A stretch of 64,000 nt of DNA from DATENM01 sp045807725 (GTDB taxonomy: Bacteria; Acidobacteriota; Blastocatellia; UBA7656), in contig JBJMGV010000126.1 of assembly GCA_045807725.1 (NCBI GenBank), positions 124,001 to 188,000 on the forward strand, written 5' to 3'. Below, piece by piece: positions 35,700 to 44,700 of the stretch (within the stretch, counting starts at the first letter, position 1; each line of letters begins with the position of its first letter). The position numbers and the translations under genes are program-made. Below the pieces are notes generated by a model. It had not been told where the DNA came from. It saw only the letters and a program-made list of their open reading frames with translations, and searched no databases.

Positions 35700-36200
35700 C
35701 TAGAGATTGGTAGGAAGCAGGAGGCAGGAAGCAGGAGGCAGGAGGCAGGAAGCAATAGGCAGTGGCCAGTAATCAGCAGTCCCGTAGGGACGTGATGTTT
35801 ATAGTTAAGGCTGAAGGATGTGACGAAGCCCCGTAGGGGCGCGATGTTTATAGTTATGGCTGATAGAAAGGACGAAGCCCCGTAGGGGCGTGATGTTTAT
35901 AGTTATTGCTGATGGAGATGACGAAGCCCCGTAGGGGCGTGATGTTGACATTGCGCTCCTGACGGAGCTTGTATCAACTATTGCATCGTGAACTATAAAC
36001 ATCACGCTCCTGACGGAGCTTGCTTCATCTGTGGCATCGTTGACTATAAACATTGCGCTCCTAACGGAGCTTCGTCACATCCTTCAGCTATATCTATAAA
36101 CATTGCGCTCCTAACGGAGCTTAGACCTACGCGACCGACTGCCGACTGCCTCCTACCTCCTGCCTCCTACCTCCTGCCTCCTGCTTCCTACCTGCACCCT
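35700..36200. repeat. Second inverted-symmetric repeat cassette
   Basis: The cassette opens with GGAAGCAGGAGGCAGG units and closes with their inverse CCTCCTACCTCCTGCC. In between lie four plus-oriented palindromic units at an exact 49-base period (35779, 35828, 35877 and 35926 for the palindrome starts), then minus-oriented GCTCC units. The gap 35352-36488 otherwise contains a CRP-type site, a conserved block and a terminator near its ends. Confidence 0.8.
36032..36143 (+). repeat. 112-bp direct repeat, copy 2
   Basis: Identical by eye to 25752-25863. The flanks also align over another 130 bases or more, with scattered differences, so the two cassettes share ancestry or exchange sequence. 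Confidence 0.8.
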
Positions 36201-36210
36201 GCCCGCTCAC

Positions 36211-36254
36211 AAAACAAATCGGCCCCGCGTGCCGCCCACTTGGCGCGCGAGGCC
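36211..36254 (-). terminator. Terminator-like hairpin downstream of resC
   Basis: On the minus strand, GGCCTCGCGCGCC pairs imperfectly with GGCACGCGGGGCC and is followed by GATTTGTTTT. It lies 235 bases past the resC stop codon. Confidence 0.45.
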
Positions 36255-36488
36255 GTTAAATCTCATTCGGCATTGAACCCAACAATGCCCTCAAAGCTGT
36301 TGGTTATAGAGCCGCCGAATGAGCAGCGAACATCTTTCTCACAACCCTGTCAGGAGGAGAGACGATAGCAATCTAATCAATTCGTTTCAGTGGGCCGGAA
36401 GGATGAGCGGATTGTGTGGCGAATGCTACAGAAGCGCCGGGCGAGGCTGCGCGTCCACCGTGCAGCCCCGCCAAGCCTGCTTAACGCT

Positions 36489-38045
36489 TCATGCGTAAGA
36501 GTGAAGACCCGGCAACAGGAAGCTCACACCCAGCCACGTGAAGATGACCAGTGCAAATCCGAGCAGCGCGAAGTAGGCGCTGCGCCGCCCGCGCCAGCCG
36601 TGCGCGATGCGCGTGTGCAGGAAGCCCGCGTAAGCCATCCACGCCACCAGCGCGCCGACTTCTTTTGAATCCCATCCCCAGTAACGCCCCCACGACTCAT
36701 TGGCCCACACCGCGCCGGTGATCAGCAACAGCGACAGCAGCGGGAAAGCCACGCCGACCGTGCGATACAAGAGCCCGTCAATCTGCGGCAACTGCGGCAG
36801 CGCCGAAACCACCTTGTCGCGCTTCCACGCGAAGAGCGCCACCAAAACAAGAACAACGAACAGGCCGATCAAACCGCCGATCTCGATGGGGTTCGATTGC
36901 GGGCTGACGGTCAACTGGCTGCCGCGCTCTTGCAAAAACTGCTGCGCGACCGTGGTGTACTGCGAAGCCGGCAGTTGCATTTCGTTCTGCGTCGCCAGCC
37001 ACTCGCCGAACTTCGGCAGTTCGCTGGTCGGGATGCGCGCGATCAGATTATCGGCGTTCTTCAGTTGATAGAAGAGCACGCCGAGCACCACCGCTTGCAG
37101 CGCCGCGGCAGCGCCGAACAGCCGCCACGCGAGCCGGTTGATCTTGGCGTCGCGGCGGAACCAGTCAATGACGAACAACACCAGCGCCACGAAGATAGCG
37201 ATTAAGGTCAACTCCATCAGCGGGCCGACGCCGGGCAGCACCGTACGCACAGGGAGCGACGAGCGGCCCATCATCATCGCCGCGCCGTATTCCATATTGA
37301 ACGGAACCTGCGAGCGGCCCACCGTGAAAAAGATGAGCAAGCCATATAGCGCCGCCGCGATGCCGAGCGCTTCGGTTCGTACGCCGTCGCGCAACAGGTA
37401 AGCGACCGCGAGGCCAAAGCTCACCAGGCAGACGCCGTAAGCAACCGTCGCTATAGAGACGTGAATCGGTCGCCAGTAACTATCGAGAATCGGCGGCAGC
37501 GTCGAGATGTGATTGCCGAGCATAATGGCGACCGTCAGGATGACCGTGACAATCGGCATCGACAGCGCGCCGATGTGCTGATACTTCTCTTTGCGGATGA
37601 TGACCAGCGTCGTCATCGCGCCGCCGAAGCAGAAGCCGAGCGTCAGCGGGTAGAGATTATCGAGCGGGAAGTAACGCCAGACGCCGTTGATGCCTTCTTT
37701 CCATCCTTCGGCGTCGCCGGCCTCGATCCAGCGCATCATCCAGCCGGCGAAGTTGAACCCCACACCCAGGACCGCCGTCCACAGGCCGAGCTTGCGCAAG
37801 ACGTTCTCGCGCACAAAAAGATTGGTGACCAGTATCACCGCCGCGCTGATATAGCAGATCAGCGTCAGCACGGTGAGTGCGCCTTCGTACAACAGCCCCT
37901 TCGGGCCGATGTAGAGGCGGCTTAGGATAAGGGCGAGGGCCAGCAGCATCGGCGCAATCACCGGAATCATACCGGCGAGCTTGCCGCCGAAGCTCAAATC
38001 GATGTCGCCAACAACAGGACTGGTGGGCTTAATAGCTTGACTCAT
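36489..38045 (-). CDS. resC: Cytochrome c maturation protein ResC/CcsA
   Basis: A 518-residue System II haem-handling membrane protein. It has about 12 membrane helices, the tryptophan-rich WWD-type motif WGRYWGWDSKEV (about residues 441-452) facing the outside, and flanking histidines in GNHISTLPP and WRPIHVSIA in the first half and FLHTRIAHGW in the second. With ResB it exports haem and attaches it to CxxCH motifs. A soluble stretch of about 70 residues between helices (about 330-395) is longer than usual for CcsA. The start overlaps the resB stop as ATGA. The location beside genes for some 34 haem sites makes its purpose clear. Confidence 0.93.
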   Translation of the reverse strand: MSQAIKPTSPVVGDIDLSFGGKLAGMIPVIAPMLLALALILSRLYIGPKGLLYEGALTVLTLICYISAAVILVTNLFVRENVLRKLGLWTAVLGVGFNFAGWMMRWIEAGDAEGWKEGINGVWRYFPLDNLYPLTLGFCFGGAMTTLVIIRKEKYQHIGALSMPIVTVILTVAIMLGNHISTLPPILDSYWRPIHVSIATVAYGVCLVSFGLAVAYLLRDGVRTEALGIAAALYGLLIFFTVGRSQVPFNMEYGAAMMMGRSSLPVRTVLPGVGPLMELTLIAIFVALVLFVIDWFRRDAKINRLAWRLFGAAAALQAVVLGVLFYQLKNADNLIARIPTSELPKFGEWLATQNEMQLPASQYTTVAQQFLQERGSQLTVSPQSNPIEIGGLIGLFVVLVLVALFAWKRDKVVSALPQLPQIDGLLYRTVGVAFPLLSLLLITGAVWANESWGRYWGWDSKEVGALVAWMAYAGFLHTRIAHGWRGRRSAYFALLGFALVIFTWLGVSFLLPGLHSYA

Positions 38046-39595
38046 TGTTCGCTTCCTCCAACTACGGTCTGGACAAGGGACCGGAAGCGGGCCTCAAACG
38101 TGGGCCGATTCCGATTCGTATTGCCGCCGAAATAGATCGTTGTGTGTTTGCCGTCTGGCTCTACGACGGCCCACACTCTTTGATGAGAATAAAAGAATAC
38201 CATACAAAGCGACAACGTGAGCAGCCCAAATCCGAGATAAACCGGCGTGCGGCCCGGATCGTACTGCACGGTCAGCGTGTGGCCGCGCGAAACTTTTTCA
38301 AAGCTCTTGAGGGTGACGCGGTTGTCGGCGACCGTTGCCAGTTCATCTTTCGCTTTCGTTAGCTCGTCCGCCTGATCGACAGCCATCTGCGCGGCCTGCG
38401 CCGTCTGGGCGATGGCTACTTCGCTCTTGCCGTCGGGCCGGGTGACGCGAATCTTCACCGCCGGGTTGTGATACTCGCCCGAAGCCGTGTCGGGCCGTCC
38501 GCTTTCGACGGTGAAGTCGGGATAAAAATCTTCATAGCTGACGCGGCCAATGCCTTCAACATCGGTTGCGCCGTCGCGCGCGATGGTCACTTCGCGCGCC
38601 GCGCCGCCAGCGGTCGGCGTGAAGGCTAACGTGATCTGGCGCGCATAACCGACCGGCACGAAAGACGACTGAAAGAAACGATAGCCGCGATAATCGTACG
38701 GCGCGTTCAAATGCACCAGCGCCGCCGTCTCTTTGCCGGCGTCGGTAATCTTGACGTAGCTCAGCCAGTCAATCGTGTTCATCACGTCGAGGTTGCCTTC
38801 AGGGCGAATCAGCGATTGCTGAAGGTCCGTGCATTCGACGGCGAATGGCATCTGCGCGCGTTTCGGCCCGCTGCTGTCCATCTCAGACGAATCGAAGACC
38901 GAAAAGGCATTGCTCGATTTGCCGGGCACTAGCTCCATCTGGCCGCCGATGCCGTAACGGCTGGTCAGAAACCCGCCGACGAAGATCAGCAGCAGCGCGA
39001 CGTGGACGACATATGCGCCGAAGCGATTCCACACTCCGCGCTGAGCGAAGACCGTCGTGCGCCCTTCTTGCTGATTAATTTTGGCGCGCAGCCCGGCTTT
39101 GCGCCACGCCGCGACGACCTTCTCGGCGGCGCTGTCGGCGTCTACGGACTGGCGAGCCGTCTGATTGAACGATTGTGCGCTGATGAAGCGCGGCGAAGCC
39201 GTGAGCTTTGGTTTGCTCACGTAAGCCCAGGCCGACGGAAAGCGATCAATCGAAGAGAGAATGATGTTGAGCGCCGTGACCGCCAGCAACACCGTGAAGT
39301 ACCACGAATGATAGATATTAAAAAAGCCGAGTGACTCGTACAGGCTGCGCGTGGCGGGCGTCAGTTTCGCGTAGTAAGCGCGAAAGCCTTCGACGTTCTG
39401 TTGCATGATGACCATGCCGAGTATGCAGCAGACCAGCAACAGCATCAGCATAATGATGCCGAAGCGCACCGAGCTTAACAATCGCAGGCCGCGATCAAGG
39501 ATCGAAGTAGAAGCTTGCTTGTTAGCTTTCGGCGCGGCAGGTGCGGGCGTCGTCTGGGGTAGCGTAGTGGGCAGATGTGTCTTGGTCGTCGCCAT
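38042..39595 (-). CDS. resB: Cytochrome c maturation protein ResB/Ccs1
   Basis: A 517-residue ResB-family protein, partner of ResC in System II cytochrome c biogenesis. Three N-terminal membrane helices (about residues 45-68, 96-116 and 188-210) are followed by a large periplasmic domain (215-465) with family motifs such as SWYFTVLLAVTALNIILSS, NAPYDYRGYRFFQSSF and a last helix near residue 475 (TPVYLGFGLLTLSLCM). ATG 39595 has AGAGG nine bases upstream; an in-frame extension to 39703 has no such site. A CRP-type site at 39709-39724 lies about 115-130 bases upstream, and a block shared with the decahaem upstream region lies further out. Confidence 0.93.
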   Translation of the reverse strand: MATTKTHLPTTLPQTTPAPAAPKANKQASTSILDRGLRLLSSVRFGIIMLMLLLVCCILGMVIMQQNVEGFRAYYAKLTPATRSLYESLGFFNIYHSWYFTVLLAVTALNIILSSIDRFPSAWAYVSKPKLTASPRFISAQSFNQTARQSVDADSAAEKVVAAWRKAGLRAKINQQEGRTTVFAQRGVWNRFGAYVVHVALLLIFVGGFLTSRYGIGGQMELVPGKSSNAFSVFDSSEMDSSGPKRAQMPFAVECTDLQQSLIRPEGNLDVMNTIDWLSYVKITDAGKETAALVHLNAPYDYRGYRFFQSSFVPVGYARQITLAFTPTAGGAAREVTIARDGATDVEGIGRVSYEDFYPDFTVESGRPDTASGEYHNPAVKIRVTRPDGKSEVAIAQTAQAAQMAVDQADELTKAKDELATVADNRVTLKSFEKVSRGHTLTVQYDPGRTPVYLGFGLLTLSLCMVFFYSHQRVWAVVEPDGKHTTIYFGGNTNRNRPTFEARFRSLVQTVVGGSEQ

Positions 39596-39708
39596 AATTA
39601 ACCTCTGTCTTGAACCAATGGGTCGAAATTCTTTTGCTCTTTGATCGAGCGGCACGCTTGCCGCTGACCCATCACGTTGATCTCTAGGGCAATTGCTGTT
39701 CACAAACC

Positions 39709-39724
39709 TGTGATGGCCCGCACA
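39709..39724 (-). promoter_or_regulatory. CRP-type palindrome upstream of resB
   Basis: TGTGA-N6-GCACA, one mismatch from the consensus, with an extra TCACA half-site at 39700-39704. It is centred about 121 bases upstream of the resB ATG. Confidence 0.5.
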
Positions 39725-39855
39725 TCTTCAGCCCGTTGATCTCGCTGTCGCTGAAAGCGTCCTGTTTACCGAACAATTAGCCGCACGCGCGCGCGACAAT
39801 TCCTTCATCAGCGCGTGGCGAGCGCCGAACCAATCAACAGCACCGGGCTAAAACG

Positions 39856-39895
39856 TTTGCGATTTTTTCCGCAGGAAATTGCGGGGATTTACTCA
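39856..39895 (-). promoter_or_regulatory. Conserved upstream block (resB copy)
   Basis: On the minus strand: TGAGTAAATCCCCGCAA, then CTGCGGAAAAAATCGCAAA. It matches the decahaem copy at 35651-35688 at 28 or more of 38 positions by eye, including the TGCG-N8-CGCA palindrome. It lies between resB and the glycan locus, whose last gene ends at 39919 on the same strand. Confidence 0.45.
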
Positions 39896-39918
39896 ACTGG
39901 GTATTGGATAAAGATAAG

Positions 39919-41787
39919 TCAATTCGCGGCCATTGCCGGCTGGTCACGCTCAACGAGCGCTTCGCGGTAGCGCCGCGCCAGCCTCTGACGGCGACCCGCG
40001 AATGACTGATACCACTCGACCAGCAGGACGAGCGCGAATAGCAATCGCTCGCGCTGCCCACCGGCGGCCAGATCAAACCGCGCCAGCCGCGCCGCTTCGC
40101 GCCCGTCAAGTCCCGGCACGGGCCGCGCGAGAAAGTAATCCTGCACTGAAGACGCGGAGCCGAGCCACTCGCCGAGCCAGCGCTGCATCGGCAACACGAA
40201 GCCTTGCTTGCGCCGCTCAACGATGGACGCCGGCAACCAGCGATGCGCGATGCGCCGCAATGCCACTTTGCTAATCTGACCGCGCTGCTTCTCTGATGGC
40301 GAGAGTCGCAGCCCGGCTTCGACTACCGACGCAGATAGAAAAGGCGCGCGGCCTTCGAGACTGTGCGCCATCGCCATGCGATCAAACTTGACCAGCAGAT
40401 TATCCGGCAGCCACGTCGCTATGTCCGCCGCCGCCGCGCGCTGCAAGCCGTCCGACGCGCCATCGAGCCAGTCAAACAACGCCGCTTCCCAGGCGTCCGC
40501 CGTTGCGCCACCCGCGCCCGTCAGCCGTTCTCGCTCGGCGGCGCTGGTCAGCAGCGGAAAGCCCGATGGCGTGATGGACTCAAGCCCATCCATCAATCGC
40601 TGTCGATGGTTTTGCGGCGCGGTCGCGGCTTGCGCCATCATCCCCTTGCGCCACTCGTCTGCCCGATCAGCATAGTAGCTGTAACCGGCAAAGATTTCGT
40701 CCGCGCCTTCACCGGCCAGCGCTACCGCGACGTGGCGGCGCGCTTCCTGGCAGAGCCAGTAGAGCGGCAACTGGGCTTGATCGCCTACGGGTTCGTCGAG
40801 CGCCGCCGCCACCTGCGGCAGCAATCGCCGGAATGACGACTCATCAAATTGAAAGTGATGATGGCGGCTGCCGACCATGCGCGCTACGATCCCGGCGTGC
40901 GCGCTCTCGTCGTGCGCCGCCGAGCCGAAGCCCATCGAGAACGTAGCGATGTGCGGCTGATGCTTTGCCGCAATCGCCGCGATGATCGAGCTGTCCAGCC
41001 CGCCTGAAAGAAAGACGCCGACCGGCACATCCGCAATCAAGCGCGACGTGACTGCCTGTTCGATCATTGCCGCGAGGTCGTCATCCGTCATCGCTTCGCC
41101 GTGACCGAGCGCGGCGGCGTAGTAACGATGGCGTTGCGGCAACGGGTCATCTATGGACACGGTCAACCGCTCGCCGGGCAGCACGCGCTTGATCGCTTTG
41201 AAGAGGGTGGCGTCGCCGGGGACGTAGTGCAGCGCCAGATAGCGGTCGAGCGATGGCGCGTCAATCGCTTGATCGACCCAATCGAGCGCGGCAAGCGCCA
41301 GCAGATTCGAGGCATATGCAAAGCGCCCTTTGCTGTGCGCGTAAAACAGCGGCTTTTCGCCGAAGCGGTCGCGCGCCAGGTGCAGCTCGCGGCGGCTGCG
41401 GTCGAGTATGGCAATGGCGAACATACCATCGAGCCGTTCAAGCAGACCGGCTATGCCCCACTCGGTGTAGCCGTGCGCCAGCACTTCCGTGTCGCTGTGA
41501 CTCTTGAAGCGATGGCCGCGCCCTTCGAGTTGATGGCGCAATTCGAGGTGGTTATAAATCTCGCCGTTTTGAAATGCCACTACGTCGCCGTCGCGGCTGA
41601 AGAACGGCTGCCAGCCGCCGTCCAGATCAATGATCGAGAGCCGCCGCATGCCCATCGCCACCGCGCCGTCAATGTAATGGCCATCACCATCCGGCCCACG
41701 CGCGATCATCACCTCGCGCATACAGGCGAGCAAGGCCGGCGGCACGCGGCCTTTGATCGTATCCACCAAACCGACGATGCCGCACAT
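39919..41787 (-). CDS. asnB: Asparagine synthase (glutamine-hydrolysing) family amidotransferase
   Basis: A 622-residue AsnB-type enzyme. Cys2 (MCGIVGL) is the glutaminase nucleophile. RGPDGDG (about residue 32) and NGEIYNH belong to the glutaminase domain, and SGGLDSS (about residue 262) is the pyrophosphatase motif of the synthetase domain, followed by GEGADEIFAGYSYY. The C-terminus is that of AsnB paralogues found in surface-polysaccharide loci, where they amidate sugar or uronic acid carboxylates rather than aspartate; in this context I favour such a role. ATG 41787 overlaps the upstream stop as TGATG, with GGGAGG at ten bases, and gives the required Met-Cys start. Confidence 0.93.
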   Translation of the reverse strand: MCGIVGLVDTIKGRVPPALLACMREVMIARGPDGDGHYIDGAVAMGMRRLSIIDLDGGWQPFFSRDGDVVAFQNGEIYNHLELRHQLEGRGHRFKSHSDTEVLAHGYTEWGIAGLLERLDGMFAIAILDRSRRELHLARDRFGEKPLFYAHSKGRFAYASNLLALAALDWVDQAIDAPSLDRYLALHYVPGDATLFKAIKRVLPGERLTVSIDDPLPQRHRYYAAALGHGEAMTDDDLAAMIEQAVTSRLIADVPVGVFLSGGLDSSIIAAIAAKHQPHIATFSMGFGSAAHDESAHAGIVARMVGSRHHHFQFDESSFRRLLPQVAAALDEPVGDQAQLPLYWLCQEARRHVAVALAGEGADEIFAGYSYYADRADEWRKGMMAQAATAPQNHRQRLMDGLESITPSGFPLLTSAAERERLTGAGGATADAWEAALFDWLDGASDGLQRAAAADIATWLPDNLLVKFDRMAMAHSLEGRAPFLSASVVEAGLRLSPSEKQRGQISKVALRRIAHRWLPASIVERRKQGFVLPMQRWLGEWLGSASSVQDYFLARPVPGLDGREAARLARFDLAAGGQRERLLFALVLLVEWYQSFAGRRQRLARRYREALVERDQPAMAAN

Positions 41788-44700
41788 CAGCGCGACCTCC
41801 CGCTCAGCCACGCTTCACGAAAGACTTCGGCGTAGGCCGCGCTCATCCCATCAAAATCATTCAGCGTCGCCAGCACGTGACGACTGTTGTCGGCCAGCCG
41901 CTTTCGTAAGTCGGGCGCAGTGACGAGCCGCGTGATCTGCGCGGCTAATTGGGCAGCATCGCCCGGCTGATAAAAGAGCGCGTTGACCTCTTCGCGCACC
42001 TGCTCGGCGATGCCGTACACAGGCGTTGTGATGACGGCCAGGCCAGCGGCCATCGCTTCGAGGATGACGCGCGGGTAGCTCTCGACTCGTGACGTGCAGA
42101 CGAAAAGATCAGCCGCCGCGTAGTAAGGCGCGACTTCAGAGGTTTCGGCAATCACCTCTATGCGCGGCTGGCGGTCGGCGGGCAACTGGCGCAACGCGCC
42201 GCCCAGCCGGTCGCTGTAATCGCCGGCGCGGTCGCCGACGATGAAGCAGCGCACTCGCGCGGCGCAGGCTTCGTCAAGGCGGGCCATTGCCTCGATCAGA
42301 TCAATCTGCCCTTTGCGCTCACAGACCGTGCCGAGCAACAGGATCATCAGGTCATCGGGCCTCAACTCAAGCCGTCGCCGCGTTGCGCCGCGCGCCTGCT
42401 CACCCAGCGCCGCCGCAAAGCGCGCCGAGTCGAGCCCGTTGTGAATCGTCGTGAAGTTGGCGTGCGCGTTCAACGCCGCGCATCCGGCCTGTGTAGCCTT
42501 CGCCACAAAGACGACTTTGTAAGGATAGCCGAAGCAGCCGAGCGCGCGGGCGGCAATCTCAGGGCCGAGGTAATCGAAATAAGTCTGCCACGGCTCGCTC
42601 TCGCGTGGGTTCCAGATCGATGGCAGGTCGAGTTGTTTCGCGCCGTCAATCGCGTAGAACGTCTGTAGCGTGTTGCCGTAAACCAGTTCGACTCCCCAAC
42701 CGCGCACGCGTTCGGCGAAGCGTTCGATGGCGCGCTCGTAAGCCGCCAGCCGACGGACGCCGGCCAGCGGGTGCTCGCCGGTTTCGACCTGTATGCCGTT
42801 CGCTTCATAAGCCGCCCGCAATGGCCCGTCGGTCGGCGAATAGACGATAGGCTCAATCACGCCCATCGCCTTGAGCCGCAACGTCAACTCGAACTGGCTC
42901 TGCGGCGCGCCTTCCCAATTTAGATTGAACGCGCACATCAGCGTGGGAATCGGCGGCACACGGTCGGGCGCAAGGGTGCGCGATTGAATACTGAATCGCT
43001 CGTGTTCAAGCGAAAGATTCGGATTGTAATACGGATCACGCAGCGCGCCGTGATGCCGGCGGAAAGCGGCAAGCTCCGCCGGGTCGTCGCGGAAGCCGCG
43101 CGAATGGCCTTCGTGATGAATCAGCTCGGCGTCAGCGCAATAGACAACGCGTTGGCCCGCCGCGCGCAAGCGGTAGCAATAATCGATGTCGTTGTAAGCG
43201 ACGGCAAACTGCTGTTCATCGAATCCGCCCAGGCTCAAGAACAGCGGGCGCGGCGTCAGCAGACAGGCCGCCGTCACCGCCGCGTAGTTGCGCGCCACCA
43301 CCGCATAGCTCAGATAGCCGTAATCGGACGACGGCAGCAGCTTGAACGCCGGCCCGGCCATCCCGTCGTAGTAACCGTGCACGACGCCGGCGTGCTGTAC
43401 GTGGCCATCGGGGTAAAGCAAGCGCGCGCCGACCGCGCCGACGCCCTTCAGTTGCGCGTAGCCGACCATCTGGCTCAACCAGCGCGACGCGACGACTTCG
43501 GTGTCGTTGTTGAGAAAGAGCACGTACTCGGCTTCGACCTGCTCGACGGCCCGGTTGTTAATGGCCGCGAAGTTGAATCGCCCGCCGGGACTCTGTATGC
43601 GCAGCACGCGGTGGCGCGTCCGCTTCAGGTAATCAATTGTCTCAACATCGTCGCTGTCGTTATCAATGATGGCGACTTCGTAATTCTGATAAGTCGTCCG
43701 GGCCAGTGACTCGACACACTTGCGCAGCACGGCGACGTTATTGCGGGTCGGGATGATGATGGCGACGCGCGGACCATCGTCAGGAAAGTGGTGAGCGAAG
43801 ATGCCGCAGCCGGCTTCGACGGCCCACTGCGGTTGCGCGGCATCGGCGTGAGCGCCGCGTCGGTCGAGCGCTTGCTGCACGGCGCGCAATCCGGCATCAA
43901 AGCTTTCGGGTTTGGCATCGCCCGACGAAGCAGTCGAACCCGGCAGCACGCGCCAGTGATAGAGAACTTTCGGAATGTGGCGAATGTTACTTGTTAATTC
44001 AGTGGCGCGCAACGCCAGGTCATAATCCTGCGACCCCTCGAAGCCGGCGCGCAGGCGGCCCGCTTCATCATAAAGACGGCGGCGCATCGTCAACACGTGG
44101 CTGAAGTACATTTGAGAGAGCAGCAGTTCGGGCGACCAGTCGGGCTTGAACTGCGGCGCGAAACGGTCGCCGAGCATATTGATCTTGTCATCATCGGAAT
44201 AAACGATGTCGGTGTCGGGATGCTCCGTGATGGTGAGCGCGATTTCGCCGAGCGCATCCGGCGTCAGCTCGTCGTCCTGGTCGAGCAAGACGATGAACTC
44301 GCCGCGCGCCATCTCAACCGCGCTGTTGGTGGCGCGGCTGATATGGCCGTTCGTTTCGCGGTAGACGACGCGCACGCGCGGCTCGCGCGCAGCCCATTCA
44401 TCAAGCAGTTCTTTGATGGCCGGATCGGTGCTGGCGTCGTCGGCGATGCAGAGTTCCCAATGCGCGTAGACCTGAGCGACAACGCTGTGAATGGCGCGAT
44501 CTAAAAATTCAGGCGGCGCATTATAGACAGGCATCACGACGCTCAACAGCGGCGGCTCGGCAATGGCCGATAGCCGCGCTTCGAGCAGCGCCGCGCGTCG
44601 CTCGTTCCATTGATTCACTTCGAGCCAGGCATCGTACGCATCGAGCGGCTCCGGTATCTGAAACGCTTGCGACGCAACGGTGAGATGGTCAGCCGGCAGC

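Noticed and set aside
35779..36143. CRISPR array
   Set aside because: Units are regular, but spacers would be only 12-15 bases, each unit contains a strong palindrome, the orientation inverts half-way, and no cas gene is near.
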